The notes: a model not told the origin generated them from the sequence alone. A stretch of DNA of 64,000 nucleotides from Longimicrobium sp. (GCA_036389135.1 DASVQP010000028.1:20032-84031); one strand, 5' to 3'. Shown: positions 15,905 through 24,785, numbered from the stretch's first letter. Translations and numbers: made by a program.

Positions 15905-16828
15905 TCAGTACTCGTCGTCTTCGCCCAGCATCATGCGGCGGTAGCTGTCGTAGCGGCCGAAGTGGATGTCGCCCGCGTCCACGGCGGTGCGGATTGCGCA
16001 GCCGGGCTCGTGGATGTGCGTGCACGACGAGCTGTAGCGGCATTCGCCGATGAGAGGCTCGAACTCGGGGAAGTAGAAGTGGAGCTGGTCCGTGTCGATC
16101 TCCCACAGCCCCACCTCGCGCAGCCCCGGCGTGTCGGCCACGTAGCCGCCGCACTTCAGGGGGATGAGCTGCGCGGTGACGGTGGTGTGGCGCCCCTTGT
16201 TCACCGCCTCGCTCACCGTGGCGACGCGCAGGCCCAGCCCCGGCTGCACCACGTTGAGGAGGCTGCTCTTTCCCACGCCCGACGGCCCGGCGAGCGCGGA
16301 CACCTGCCCGCAGATCGCCTCGCGCAACGCCTCGACGCCCACACCCTGCTTGGCGGCTGTGTAGATGATGCGGTAGCCCGCGCGCTCGTACGGGGCGAAA
16401 AGAGCGCGCGCGGCCTCCTCCCCCTCCACGTCCGTCTTGTTGACGACGATCAGCGGGCGCAGCTCCGCCGCCTCGGCGATCACCAGGAAGCGGTCGAGCA
16501 TGCGCAGGTGCGGCGCTGGGTTGGCTGCCGCGAAGACGATCAGCACCTGGTCCACGTTGGCGACGATCACCTTGGCGCGCGGCGCCTTTCCGGGCGCGCG
16601 GCGGGCGAGGACGCTGCGGCGGTCGTGGACGCTTTCGATGGTCCACGCCTCCGCGCCCGAGCCGGAGCCGTGCCCCAGCTCCACCACGTCGCCCACCGCC
16701 ACCTTGTCGCCGGTGCGCTCCTCGCGCTTGAGCCGTCCGCGCAGCGACGCCTCCACCGTTCCCTCCGAGGTTTCGACCTCGTACACTCCGCCTTGCGCGC
16801 GGAGCACCGTTCCGGTCAGCGTCGCCAC
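15905..16828 (-). CDS. rsgA: ribosome small subunit-dependent GTPase RsgA
   Basis: 307-aa 30S assembly GTPase. The order is OB fold (about 1-70), circularly permuted GTPase with G4 VVNKTD before G1 AGPSGVGKSSLLN and G3 DTPG, and a C-terminal zinc finger (CRYSSSCTHIHEPGC). GTG at 16828 is chosen: GAGG lies nine bases upstream, while the frame further upstream encodes an R1 repeat (HTENTETTS) rather than protein. The gene is therefore led by one R1 repeat and followed by another. Confidence 0.95.
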   Translation of the reverse strand: MATLTGTVLRAQGGVYEVETSEGTVEASLRGRLKREERTGDKVAVGDVVELGHGSGSGAEAWTIESVHDRRSVLARRAPGKAPRAKVIVANVDQVLIVFAAANPAPHLRMLDRFLVIAEAAELRPLIVVNKTDVEGEEAARALFAPYERAGYRIIYTAAKQGVGVEALREAICGQVSALAGPSGVGKSSLLNVVQPGLGLRVATVSEAVNKGRHTTVTAQLIPLKCGGYVADTPGLREVGLWEIDTDQLHFYFPEFEPLIGECRYSSSCTHIHEPGCAIRTAVDAGDIHFGRYDSYRRMMLGEDDEY

Positions 16829-16844
16829 TCTGTGCCTCGAAGTC

Positions 16845-16870
16845 GTCTCTGTGTTCTCTGTGTGAGGCCT
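16845..16870. repeat. R1 repeat, right half
   Basis: GTCTCTGTGTTCTCTGTGTG then AGGCCTCC. It lies just 5' of rsgA, so rsgA mRNA probably begins with or reads through this sequence. Confidence 0.7.
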
Positions 16871-16937
16871 CCGCAAAGACGGCGCGCCGCACCCGGAACC
16901 CGGGTACGGCGCGCCTGCATGCCACGGCCAGCCATCG

Positions 16938-17855
16938 TTACGCGGCCGCGAACGAGGCCAGCGCCTCGCCCATCTCGCCCTCGCGCAGGCGCTTGAGGGC
17001 GCGGTCGCGGAGCTGGCGGATGCGCTCGCGGGTCACGCCCAGGATGTCGCCGATCTCCTCCAGCGTGTGCTCGCGCCCGCCCTCCAGGCCGAAGTACAGC
17101 TTCAGCACCTTGGCGTCGCGCGGCTGAAGGGTGTTCAGCGCCCGGTCGATCCGCTCGGAGAGGAGGCGCTCCTCCACCTCGTCCTCCGTCATGATCGCCT
17201 CGTCGGCGATGAAGCGATCCATCAGCTGGCTGTCGTCCGAGTCGCCGATGGGGGCGTCCAGGCGGATCTCGGCGGCGTTCAGCGTCTGCAGGCTCTCCAC
17301 GATCTCCGGCGACAGGCCGGTAGCCTCGCTGAGCTCCTGCGGCGACGGATCGCGGCGCAGCTCCTGCTTCAGCCGCACGCGCTCGCGGAAGATCTTGGCC
17401 AGGTCCGACGCGCGGTTGAGCGGCACGCGCACCGAGCGGCCCTGGTTGGCCAGCGCCGAAAGGATCGCCTGGCGGATCCACCACACGGCGTAGGAGATGA
17501 ACTTCACCCCCTGGTCCGGGTCGAACTTGCGCGCGGCCGTCACCAGGCCGACGTTCCCCTCCTGGATCAGGTCCGAGAGGGAGACGCCGCGGTTCTGGTA
17601 CTTCTTGGCCACCGAGATCACGAAGCGCAGGTTGGCCCGCACCAGTTCGTTGACGGCGTCCTCGTCGCCCAGCCGCGCGCGGCGCCCCAGCTCGATCTCC
17701 TGGGGCGACGTGAGCAGCGGGTGGGTGCTGACCTCCTTGAGGTACTGGTCCAGGCTGGACTGGTCCTCGTTGGCGACACCGAAACCCGCTTCGGACCCGC
17801 CGCCCTTCTTCCGCCGCCTTGGTGTGGTGGTGGTGCCTTTCCGCGCTGTCGCCAT
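16938..17855 (-). CDS. primary/group 2 RNA polymerase sigma factor (RpoD/SigA family)
   Basis: 305 aa. A short basic N-terminus replaces region 1.1. Region 1.2 is DQSSLDQYLKEVSTHPLLT, region 2 has ANLRFVISVAKKYQNRG, LIQEGNVGLVTAARKFDP (2.2) and FISYAVWWIRQAI (2.3-2.4). Region 3 follows, and region 4.2 is HTLEEIGDILGVTRERIRQLR. It is about half the length of a full RpoD, so it could be the housekeeping factor of a lineage with short SigA or an RpoS-like alternative. ATG at 17855. A 443-bp gap with a GC-rich hairpin precedes it. Confidence 0.92.
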   Translation of the reverse strand: MATARKGTTTTPRRRKKGGGSEAGFGVANEDQSSLDQYLKEVSTHPLLTSPQEIELGRRARLGDEDAVNELVRANLRFVISVAKKYQNRGVSLSDLIQEGNVGLVTAARKFDPDQGVKFISYAVWWIRQAILSALANQGRSVRVPLNRASDLAKIFRERVRLKQELRRDPSPQELSEATGLSPEIVESLQTLNAAEIRLDAPIGDSDDSQLMDRFIADEAIMTEDEVEERLLSERIDRALNTLQPRDAKVLKLYFGLEGGREHTLEEIGDILGVTRERIRQLRDRALKRLREGEMGEALASFAAA

Positions 17856-18298
17856 ATCTCGATCCGTAGCTTGCGCTCGTTCCGGAGCCGTTTTCTGTGG
17901 CTGTGCCAAACGTTGTGGACCCTGCAAAAGCTCTGCCCGGAGCAAAACGAACCGCCCGGCGCTGGGCTGCGGCCGGGCGGGGGTTGAGAGGTGCCGCGGC
18001 GTGCCGCCGCTTCCGCCTCCTAACTCCGCCGCCGCGCCCCCGCGCACCGCCCTGCCGACGCGCCACGCCCCCGCTCCCGGCATGCTCCGGAGCGGCTCTC
18101 GGGCCGTGGGGCGAACGGAAAAGTCATCCGGGCGTGTGCAAGAAGTAGGTGGCCGGCTCAGGGGGCGCAAAACGTAGCGGGCGCCTCCACGGCCGTCAAT
18201 GGAGAGTACCGTGCTGGCGGAGGTTGGTTCCCAACGGCAGGGATTAGGGATCAGGAACAGCGCGTTTGATTCATCCCCCATCCCCCATCCCTCATCCC
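17856..18298. other. intergenic region upstream of the sigma gene
   Basis: No gene seen. It contains the hairpin CCGCCCGGC / GCCGGGCGG (17952-17960 and 17972-17980), followed on the minus strand by TTCGTTTTGCTCC. This could be a leader attenuator of the sigma gene. At 18236-18306 there is an R5-type array: GGGATTAGGGATCAGG paired against CCCCATCCCTCATCCC words. Confidence 0.6.
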
Positions 18299-18847
18299 TC
18301 ATCCCTGCTTTTTCTGCTTCCTCCGGCTCCTTGCCAGCCGCTCCTCCCGCCGGAGCTGCGCGGCTTCGAAGCGGAGCCGTTCCTCCTCCGTCTCCGGCAG
18401 CACCGGGGGCACCGGCGTGGGGCGGCCGCGCTCGTCCAGGGCCACGAAGGTGGCGTAGCAGGTGTTGGTGTGGCGCTCCTGGCCCGTGACGGGGTTCTGG
18501 GCCAGCACCTTGACCCCGATCTCCATGCTGGTGCGCCCCGCGAAGTTCACGGACGCATGCGCGATCACCAGCTCGCCGATGTAGATGGGCTCGTTGAACT
18601 CCACGCTGTCCATGCTCTTGGTGACCACGGGACGTCCGGCGTGCTTCATGGCGCAGAACGCCGCCGCGCGGTCGATGAACCCCAGCAGCACCCCGCCGAA
18701 CAGCGTCCCCGCCACGTTCTGGCTCTGCGGCTCCGCCAGGTCCGCGAACGTCACCTGCGACAGCCGCACCGGCCGCGGCACCTCGATGTCCGGGGCGGGC
18801 CCCTGCATGTAGATCTCGACCGGCCTGATTCTCTGTTCCACGTCCAT
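18299..18847 (-). CDS. acyl-CoA thioesterase (hotdog fold, BFIT/YciA-like)
   Basis: 182 aa. A single hotdog domain at about 20-145 with NVAGTLFGGVLLGFIDRAAAFCAMKHAG, the substrate-side helix and Asp position of acyl-CoA thioesterases, and TKSMDSVEFNEPIYIGELVIAHA. It hydrolyses acyl-CoA in the cytosol. The basic C-terminal tail ends KQKKQG. The TGA stop lies in the R5 CATCCC array, so the tail may be repeat-shaped. The start is uncertain: GAGGAG touches the ATG at 18847, which is too close for a normal site. Confidence 0.82.
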   Translation of the reverse strand: MDVEQRIRPVEIYMQGPAPDIEVPRPVRLSQVTFADLAEPQSQNVAGTLFGGVLLGFIDRAAAFCAMKHAGRPVVTKSMDSVEFNEPIYIGELVIAHASVNFAGRTSMEIGVKVLAQNPVTGQERHTNTCYATFVALDERGRPTPVPPVLPETEEERLRFEAAQLRREERLARSRRKQKKQG

Positions 18848-18866
18848 CTCCTCTATTCCGTGATAA

Positions 18867-18900
18867 GAGCGCCCCGCGGATCTCGTCCGCCGGGGCGCTC
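18867..18900 (-). terminator. hairpin upstream of the thioesterase gene
   Basis: Arms GAGCGCCCCG and CGGGGCGCTC (18867-18876 and 18891-18900). It lies in the 5' region of the minus-strand thioesterase; it could end the transcript of the upstream oxidoreductase or be a leader structure. Confidence 0.4.
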
Positions 18901-18960
18901 GAAAGGTCGTTGGTCCGGCGGCGGGGAAGATGGCGCGCAGGGCGGCGGGCGCAAGGGGTG

Positions 18961-19127
18961 GCCCCCTCCCCCGCTCGTCACCTCGCGGCCCCTCCCCCAA
19001 TAACTACCTGGGGGAGGGGCGTACGCATGCATCTCCCCGTTGCGTCAGCCTCCACTCCGATGCCGGGGTTCTCGAGCCGGCTTCAGCCGCCTTCCCGTCG
19101 TTCCAGCCGGGGGATTCATCCCCCGGC
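18961..19127. repeat. R3 followed by R4 repeat
   Basis: R3: CCCTCCCCCGCTCGTCACCT then CCCCTCCCCCAATAACTACC / TGGGGGAGGGG. R4: GCCGGCTTCAGCCGCCTTCC, GTCGTTCCAGCCGGGGG and ATTCATCCCCCGG. Together they fill most of 18848-19175; no gene is seen. Confidence 0.85.
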
Positions 19128-19175
19128 GCGCCGTCCCCGGCGCATCCGCCCCGCCCCCGGCGCCCCGCGCCGCCA

Positions 19176-20156
19176 TCACCACGTCAGCACGATCTTCCCG
19201 AAGGTGTCGTTCGCCTCCATGCGTTCGTGGGCTTTGCGGATGTCGGCAAAGGGGTACACCGTGTCGATGACCGGGCGGATGCGGGCGGAGGAGACGAGCG
19301 GGAGCACGGCGCCGGAGAACTCGCGCGCCAGGGCGATCTTCTCCTCCAGCGGGCGGCTGCGCAGCACGGTGCCGAAGATGTGGATGCGGCGCCGCAGGAG
19401 GAGCCCCAGGTCGATCTCCGCCTTGGCGCCGGCGGTGGTCCCCACGACGACCGCCCGGCCGCGCAGCGCGAGCACCCGCAGCGACGCCTCCAGCAGCTTT
19501 CCGCCGACGAGGTCCAGCAGCGCGTGGACCCCGCCCCCGTACGTGGCCTGGTTGACCGCCTCGGCCAGGTCCTCCTTGCTGGTGTCGATCCCCGTCTCCA
19601 GCCCCAGCTCGCGGGCGCGCTCCAGCTTGGCGGCCGAGCGCGACGTGCCGAGCACCTCCGCCCCCGCCGCGCGCGCCAGCTGCAGCGCCGCGGTGCCCAC
19701 GCCGCTCCCGACGGCGTGGATCAGCACCCGCTCCCCCACCTTGACGTCGAGCTGGCGGAAGAGGGCATCGTAGGAGGTGAGAAAGGCTTCCGGGATGGCG
19801 GCAGCCTCCTCGAACCCAAGGTTCTGCGGGATGCGGATCGCCTCGCGCTCGTGCACCACCACATACTCGGAGTGCCCGCCGCCGCCCACGATCCCCATCA
19901 CCCGGTTCCCCACGGCCCAAAGACCCGCGCCCTGCCCAACCGCGTCCACCTCGCCGGCGTACTCCAGCCCCGGGACGTCGGCGGGCGCGCCGGGAGGGGC
20001 GGGGTACATGCCGCGGCGCTGCAGGAGGTCGGCGCGGTTCAGCGCGGAGGCGTGCACCCGCACCCGGATCTCGCCCGGCCCCGGATCGGGCACCGGCCGG
20101 TCTTCCTGCACCAGCACCTCCGGGCCGCCGGGGCGGGTGATGACGATCGCTTTCAT
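19176..20156 (-). CDS. zinc-independent quinone oxidoreductase (MDR family, QorA/PIG3-like)
   Basis: 326-aa NAD(P)H-dependent enzyme. The N-terminal GroES-like domain is KAIVITRPGGPEVL and SALNRADLLQRRGMYPAPPGAP. The Rossmann motif is VGERVLIHAVGSGVGTAALQLARAAGA (about 140-166), followed by LDLVGGKLLEASLRVLALRGRAVVVG. No structural zinc cysteines are present. The PGAPADVPGLEYAGEV segment is typical of PIG3/TP53I3-like quinone reductases. ATG at 20156 is preferred over the TTG just before it. Upstream are R5 and R1 repeats, so its promoter must lie within or beyond them. Confidence 0.88.
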   Translation of the reverse strand: MKAIVITRPGGPEVLVQEDRPVPDPGPGEIRVRVHASALNRADLLQRRGMYPAPPGAPADVPGLEYAGEVDAVGQGAGLWAVGNRVMGIVGGGGHSEYVVVHEREAIRIPQNLGFEEAAAIPEAFLTSYDALFRQLDVKVGERVLIHAVGSGVGTAALQLARAAGAEVLGTSRSAAKLERARELGLETGIDTSKEDLAEAVNQATYGGGVHALLDLVGGKLLEASLRVLALRGRAVVVGTTAGAKAEIDLGLLLRRRIHIFGTVLRSRPLEEKIALAREFSGAVLPLVSSARIRPVIDTVYPFADIRKAHERMEANDTFGKIVLTW

Positions 20157-20163
20157 CAAATCA

Positions 20164-20296
20164 AGTGCGTGAGTGCGTTATTGCGTGAGTGCGTTGGAAC
20201 AGCGGGGCTCACACAGAGACACAGAGCGTACCGGAAAGAACAGAATGAGGTTCTCCGCGGCTTTCCGTCGTCTCTGTGTTCTCTGTGTGAGGCTTT
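20164..20296. repeat. R5 words then complete R1 dyad
   Basis: R5: GTGCGTGAGTGCGTTATTGC and GTGAGTGCG (20164-20196). R1: GGCTCACACAGAGACACAGA (20206) with right arm TCTCTGTGTTCTCTGTGTGA. The R1 dyad ends 6 bp from the amidase stop. Confidence 0.85.
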
Positions 20297-20301
20297 TCCT
20301 C

Positions 20302-21900
20302 CTACCGCGCCTCGGCTCGAAAGAACGCCTCGATGCCGCGCACGTGCGCCGCCGCCAGCCGGTCGAGGAAGCCCGGGTCGCGCAGGGCGTTCTCCTCTTC
20401 CGGGATCGGCATGAAGAGCGACTCGGTGAGGGCGGAGGGGAGCCAGGTGGGGCGCACCAGCGCCAGGTTCTCGCGCAGCGCGCCACGGTTGGGAAGGAGC
20501 GTCACGCCGACGATGTTGTCCGCCAGCGCCTGCGCCAGCGAGCGGCCAAAAGGCTGGAAGTGGTACACCGCCGTGTGATAGGCGCGGAACGGGTTCTGGG
20601 CCTCGCCGAAGGCGTTGTTGTGCACCGACACCAGGATCTCCGCGTCGCTCCGCACCGCCAGCGCCACCCGGCCGCGCAGGTCTTCGGCCGTGGTCGTGGA
20701 GAACGGGGCTTCGCGCCCGGTGCGCGTCAGGATCACCTCGGCGCCGGCGGCGCGCAGCTTTTCGGCCAGCGGCAGGGAGATCGCGAGGTTGGCGTCGCCC
20801 TCGAACAGGCCGGTGGGGCCGGTGGCGCCCGCGGGCGGGTGTCCCGGGTCGATCACGATGCGCCGCCCCCGCAGCGGGTTGGCCGCGTCGATCGCCGGGC
20901 GTCGGCGGAGGCGCAGGACGAGCGCCCCATCCGCCGCGTAGAACGCCTTGTATCCCCACGGCGCGCGGGCCAGCGACAGGCGCACCCGCGCCGTGGACGG
21001 GCCCGCCGCGTCCTGCGCCACGCCGGTCAGCATCGCGTCGTTCTGCACGGCGTTGGCCGCCTGCGCGGTCACGCCGTACAGCGTCACCGTCCACTCGCGC
21101 TCGCCGGGCTCCACCAGGAACGGCGCACGCTGCGCCGGGATGCGGACGTCCACCCAGCGCTCGGCGGGGCTCACGGCGATGGCGCCCAGCGCGACCGCGG
21201 CTATCGGCGCCGCGCTGGTGTCGGCCACCGTCACGCTGCTCGCCTCGATCCAGGCGACGGTCGATGGGTCGAGCTGCACGCGATACTGGCCACCGCGGTG
21301 CTCCGTCAGCGACAGGCGGGTGCCCCGCGGAAAGAACCAGCGGTACGGGCCCGAGGGCGTGGCGCGCGCGAACACCTCAGATCCCGTCGCCAGCGTGTCC
21401 TGCCCGCCGCTCACCCGCGCCGCAAGTGGCGTTGCGAAGACCTGCGGCACGCCCCCCATCCCCTCGAAGTCGGGCGTGGGCTCGGGCCGGTAGGTGAGGG
21501 TGTGGCTGGCCGTCTGCCCGTTCTTGGAGGCGCGCAGCTCCCACGCGCTCGCCGGCACGGGGAGGTAGGCGATGAACGCGCCGTTGGGTGCCACCGGCAC
21601 CAGCGTCCCGTTGATGGTCAGCGCCGCGCCGCCCGTCCCAACTGAGCCGTAGATGAAGGCCGAGTCCCGGCTCGGACGGATGACGTTGTTGCCCGGCTGG
21701 ATCACGCGGATCGCGAGCGGGGCCTCCACGCGCTGGATCGGCGGGAGGCCGGGCGTGAGCGGCACGTATTCCAGCGCGGCGGGCGCGGCCTCGGGGCGCG
21801 GCTCCGGACTGGTCGCTGGCGTACCAGCGCCGGGGGCGCAGGCGGCGGCCAGGAAGAGGACGGCGGCGTACGGGCGCAGGGAGAATGACCGGGTCAACAC
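20302..21900 (-). CDS. N-acetylmuramoyl-L-alanine amidase (Amidase_3), lipoprotein-like
   Basis: 532 aa. Signal sequence LRPYAAVLFLAAAC gives a lipobox-like Cys. Residues about 60-330 are beta-rich domains, probably wall-binding. The C-terminal Amidase_3 domain has zinc motif IVIDPGHPP, Glu in LFEGDANL, and VSVHNNAF; MPIPEEENALRDPGFL supplies the late Glu. It removes stem peptides from peptidoglycan in the periplasm. Start by GTG at 21900 or TTG at 21897; AGGAG lies just upstream and suits the TTG better. Confidence 0.88.
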   Translation of the reverse strand: MLTRSFSLRPYAAVLFLAAACAPGAGTPATSPEPRPEAAPAALEYVPLTPGLPPIQRVEAPLAIRVIQPGNNVIRPSRDSAFIYGSVGTGGAALTINGTLVPVAPNGAFIAYLPVPASAWELRASKNGQTASHTLTYRPEPTPDFEGMGGVPQVFATPLAARVSGGQDTLATGSEVFARATPSGPYRWFFPRGTRLSLTEHRGGQYRVQLDPSTVAWIEASSVTVADTSAAPIAAVALGAIAVSPAERWVDVRIPAQRAPFLVEPGEREWTVTLYGVTAQAANAVQNDAMLTGVAQDAAGPSTARVRLSLARAPWGYKAFYAADGALVLRLRRRPAIDAANPLRGRRIVIDPGHPPAGATGPTGLFEGDANLAISLPLAEKLRAAGAEVILTRTGREAPFSTTTAEDLRGRVALAVRSDAEILVSVHNNAFGEAQNPFRAYHTAVYHFQPFGRSLAQALADNIVGVTLLPNRGALRENLALVRPTWLPSALTESLFMPIPEEENALRDPGFLDRLAAAHVRGIEAFFRAEAR

Positions 21901-22001
21901 GGGCTCCTGTGGATGCCGGCGGATCGCGGGGCAGCCGGACGGTCGGCCGCGGCGCAGCCCTGCGTGGCGGTGCAAAGGACGCGCCGGACGCGCCCGGAGG
22001 G

Positions 22002-22030
22002 TTGCATCCCGGCAAAACCTTGTATATCGT
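22002..22030 (+). promoter_or_regulatory. possible promoter of the subtilase gene
   Basis: TTGCAT (22002-22007), 17 bp, TATCGT (22025-22030); TATATC at 22023 is an alternative -10. Confidence 0.35.
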
Positions 22031-22117
22031 TTAGCGCCATCTGTTTACCTCCTCCGCAGGCCGCGCCCGCCCCGGGTCACGGCCGCATTTCTTCATCGCA
22101 GCATAAGAGGACGCTTC

Positions 22118-23521
22118 ATGCACGCTCCGCGTACCACCGTACCCTTCGCCCTCGCCGCGCTGGTGGCGCTGGCCGCCTGCTCCGACGATCCCGCGTCGCC
22201 TGATCCGGTGGCGCCGGCCGTGTCGCGGGCGGGGCAGCCGATCCCCACCCGCGCGCAGGAGCGCCCCGGCACCTGGGTGGAGCGCACCGACGAGCAGCTC
22301 TGGGCCGCCATCTCCGCCGCGGGTGGGAACGCGGCGGTGGGGCTCAAGTCGCCGGGGGCGGTGCGCGGCGTGTGGCGCGGGCGGGTGCTGGTGGGGCGCA
22401 GCGAGTGGTCGCAGGGGCGCGCGGCCGTGGCCTCGCAGCCGGGCGTGACGCTGGTGCGCACGGACGACCTCCTCCCGTCCATGGAGGTGAAGCTGGACGG
22501 ACCCGGGGCGCTGGCCGCCCTGCGCCGCCTGCCGTTCGTCGACTACGTGGAGCCGACGATGGTGGAGGACGGTCTCCCCGAGTTCGCGGGGGTGGGCGGG
22601 TGCGGATGGGGAAGCGCGTGGACCGGCGACCGGCAGTACACCGCGTCGGGCGACATGTACTCGCAGAAGCTCACCGCAATGCGCATCCCCGATGCCTGGA
22701 CGCTGAGCAGCGGCGCGGGCGTCACCATCGGCCTCACGGACACGGGGATCTCGTCGGGCCAGGGGCAGTTCACCAGCACCTTCGCCACGGGTGAGAGCGC
22801 CGGGCGCACGCTGAAGCTCCTCAAGGTGTCGTCGATGGCGAGCGTGTATGACACCTGCGGCCACGGCACGCGCATGGCCGGCATCATCGCCGCGCCGCGC
22901 GACGGGCGCAGCGTGGGCGGCATCGCTTACCGTTCCAACTTCGTGAGCGTGCGCCAGGCGGACGGCGTGGCCACCGTCTCCAGCAGCGACGCCAAGTACA
23001 GCGTGCGCACCGCCGCGGAGAACGGCGCGCGCATCGTGGTGATGGCGTGGGAGTCGCTGAACTGGTACTGGCAGGTTTCCGACGAGATCGAGTACTGGCA
23101 CTACAACTACCCGATCCTCTTCTTCGGCGCGGCGGGCACCAGCGGATGCGGCGACGGCATCCTGGACAGCAACGTCGTCTTCCCGGCGGACATGCCGGAG
23201 GTGGTGGCGGTGACGGGCGTGACGTACCCGGGCGGCGGCGTCCCCTGCGGCATCCATCGTGGCGCGGACGTGGAGCTGACGGCGTACCTGGACGTCCCCA
23301 GCACCGGCCAGTACACGGCCGACGTGGTGGGGATGGGCGGCAGCTCGAACGCCACCGCGATCGTGGGCTCGGTCGCCGCGCTGGTCTGGTCGCGCACCCC
23401 CGGCCTCACCCGCGACGGCCTGCGCCAGCGCCTGACCCAGACCGCGCAGTACTATCCGAACCGGCACTCGGAGCAGGGATACGGGGTGATCAACGCGTAC
23501 CGGGCGGTGACGGGGAACTGA
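22118..23521 (+). CDS. lipoprotein subtilase (S8 family)
   Basis: 467 aa. Signal MHAPRTTVPFALAALVALAAC (Cys21) predicts a lipoprotein. Residues about 85-150 look like an I9-type propeptide (MEVKLDGPGALAALRRLPFVDYVEP). The catalytic triad is Asp208 (GLTDTGIS), His249 (CGHGTRMAGI) and Ser410 (GGSSNATAIVG). The oxyanion-hole Asn, normally in AAGN, is Thr341 here (GAAGTSG), an unusual change that may reduce or alter activity. ATG at 22118 with AAGAGG upstream. Confidence 0.88.
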   Translation: MHAPRTTVPFALAALVALAACSDDPASPDPVAPAVSRAGQPIPTRAQERPGTWVERTDEQLWAAISAAGGNAAVGLKSPGAVRGVWRGRVLVGRSEWSQGRAAVASQPGVTLVRTDDLLPSMEVKLDGPGALAALRRLPFVDYVEPTMVEDGLPEFAGVGGCGWGSAWTGDRQYTASGDMYSQKLTAMRIPDAWTLSSGAGVTIGLTDTGISSGQGQFTSTFATGESAGRTLKLLKVSSMASVYDTCGHGTRMAGIIAAPRDGRSVGGIAYRSNFVSVRQADGVATVSSSDAKYSVRTAAENGARIVVMAWESLNWYWQVSDEIEYWHYNYPILFFGAAGTSGCGDGILDSNVVFPADMPEVVAVTGVTYPGGGVPCGIHRGADVELTAYLDVPSTGQYTADVVGMGGSSNATAIVGSVAALVWSRTPGLTRDGLRQRLTQTAQYYPNRHSEQGYGVINAYRAVTGN

Positions 23522-23522
23522 C

Positions 23523-23601
23523 TGGGGAATGGGGAATCGGGAATGGGGAATGGCTGATCCGATCGCCGTTCCTATTCCCTATTCCCTGATCCCTATTCCC
23601 T
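23523..23601. repeat. R5-type repeat GGGAATGGGGAAT with inverted partner
   Basis: Left: GGGGAATGGGGAATCGGGAA words. Right: TTCCTATTCCCTATTCCCTG. The two halves can form a long imperfect stem between convergent genes. Confidence 0.8.
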
Positions 23602-23605
23602 GTAG

Positions 23606-23875
23606 TTACATCTGTATATCCCCACCCGAATCCCCCTGCCGCAGCCGCGCGAGCTGATCGCGCGATGCGGCCAGCGCGCGCTCCGTGGCCGCGCGGTCGA
23701 TGCGCAGACGGAGGGTGACGGAGCCCGACCCCGGCTCGCGCTCGATGACCACGACGTCGCCTTCGCGCGTGCCGTTGGGGAGGAGCCATGCGGGGACGTG
23801 GAGCAGCCGTCCGTTCTCCTCGTGCACGGCCGCGATCCCCTCCTCGATGCTGTCCACCGTCCAGCTCTGGCTCAT
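23606..23875 (-). CDS. DUF3006 family protein
   Basis: 89-aa small beta-barrel protein. The pattern WTVDSIEEGIAAVHEENGRLLHVPAWLLPNGTREGDVVVI is split here for reading: WTVDSIEEGIAAV, then LPNGTREGDVVVI, typical of DUF3006, which binds no known ligand. The C-terminal half is a charged helix (RAATERALAASRDQLARLRQ). Function unknown. It lies beside an R5 repeat that follows the subtilase gene. Confidence 0.75.
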   Translation of the reverse strand: MSQSWTVDSIEEGIAAVHEENGRLLHVPAWLLPNGTREGDVVVIEREPGSGSVTLRLRIDRAATERALAASRDQLARLRQGDSGGDIQM

Positions 23876-23980
23876 GGGCTCCTTGGGCGCGCGGTCGGTG
23901 GCGGATAGGTAGGCGCGGCACGATCTGGACGCAAGCGCGGGCGGCTTGACGGCGGCGAGGAGGGCGTGCGAAGTTCAGGT

Positions 23981-24421
23981 ATGAACGAAACCGGAGCTCT
24001 GTGCGTCCCGCGTGTGCGCGAGGTACTGGCGGCCCTCCTCCGCGCGGGTGGCGAGGTGGAGGCGCGGCTGGAGCGCAGCGTGGAGCCGATGGGGCTCTCG
24101 CTCGCCAAGATGGGCGCGCTGCACACCCTGGTGGAGGCGGACGAGCCGATCCCGCTGGGACAGCTGGCGGAGCGGCTCTGCTGCGTGAAGTCCAACGTCA
24201 CCCAGCTGGTGGACCGGCTGGAGGCGGAGCTCCTGGTGCGGCGCGTCCCCGATCCGGCGGACCGCCGCAGCGTCCGCGCGGAGGTCACCGCCGAGGGCCG
24301 GGCCCGCTACGCCGCCGCCGTCCGCGCGCGCGAGGCCGCCGAGGCCGAGCTGCTGGCCGGCTTCGGCGACCACGAGCTGGAGCGGCTCGCCGCGTGGTGC
24401 CGGCGGGTGGCGGGCGGATGA
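23981..24421 (+). CDS. MarR-family transcriptional regulator
   Basis: 146 aa. Winged HTH: GQLAERLCCVKSNVTQLVDRLEAELLVRRVPDPADRRS (helix-turn-helix about 63-85, wing with DPADRRS). The N-terminal helix for dimerisation is VREVLAALLRAGGEVEARLERSV. The Cys pair in LCCVK near the recognition helix could sense redox (inference). The start is uncertain: GTG at 23966 is adjacent to AGGAGG, while ATG at 23981 lies farther away. The stop overlaps the next gene (ATGA). Confidence 0.85.
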   Translation: MNETGALCVPRVREVLAALLRAGGEVEARLERSVEPMGLSLAKMGALHTLVEADEPIPLGQLAERLCCVKSNVTQLVDRLEAELLVRRVPDPADRRSVRAEVTAEGRARYAAAVRAREAAEAELLAGFGDHELERLAAWCRRVAGG

Positions 24422-24684
24422 TCTTCATCTCCGAAGATCCGGCGCCCTGGGACGACGACCTCGAGGCCGACTTCCCCCTGGGCGACGGCGTGGCGGACAC
24501 CAGCGCCACCGTGCAGTGCCCGTACTGCGGCGAGCCGGTGGAGATCGCGCTCGACCCCGGCAGCGGCACGCGCCAGGGGTACGTGGAAGACTGCCAGGTC
24601 TGCTGCCGCCCCTGGCACGTCACCGTCGTCTACGGCCCCGACGGCGCCGCCGAAGTGTGGGCGGAGGCCGCGGACGGAGAGTAG
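24418..24684 (+). CDS. CPXCG-motif cysteine-rich protein
   Basis: 88 aa. The motif CPYCGEPVEI pairs with CQVCCRPWHV to form a small zinc-ribbon, as in the PF14255-type CPXCG family of unknown function. The rest is acidic. The ATG overlaps the marR stop by four bases (ATGA), so expression is coupled to the regulator; it may be a partner or target of it (inference). Confidence 0.85.
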   Translation: MIFISEDPAPWDDDLEADFPLGDGVADTSATVQCPYCGEPVEIALDPGSGTRQGYVEDCQVCCRPWHVTVVYGPDGAAEVWAEAADGE

Positions 24685-24696
24685 CCGAAGGAAAGG

Positions 24697-24765
24697 GCCT
24701 CACACAGAGACACAGAGCCACAGAGAGAACAGCGGAAAGGTTGTCTCTGTGGCTCGTCTTTTCAG
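24697..24765. repeat. R1 repeat, shortened dyad
   Basis: GGCCTCACACAGAGACACAG, inner dyad AGCCACAGAGA / TCTCTGTGGCT, ending CGTCTTTTC. The distal right arm is missing. It lies between convergent genes. Confidence 0.8.
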
Positions 24766-24785
24766 GGTATACCGAGTCCACTCGT

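Noticed and set aside
16829..16876. Longer RsgA start within the R1 repeat
   Set aside because: The added residues are a translation of the repeat; GTG at 16828 has a proper ribosome site.
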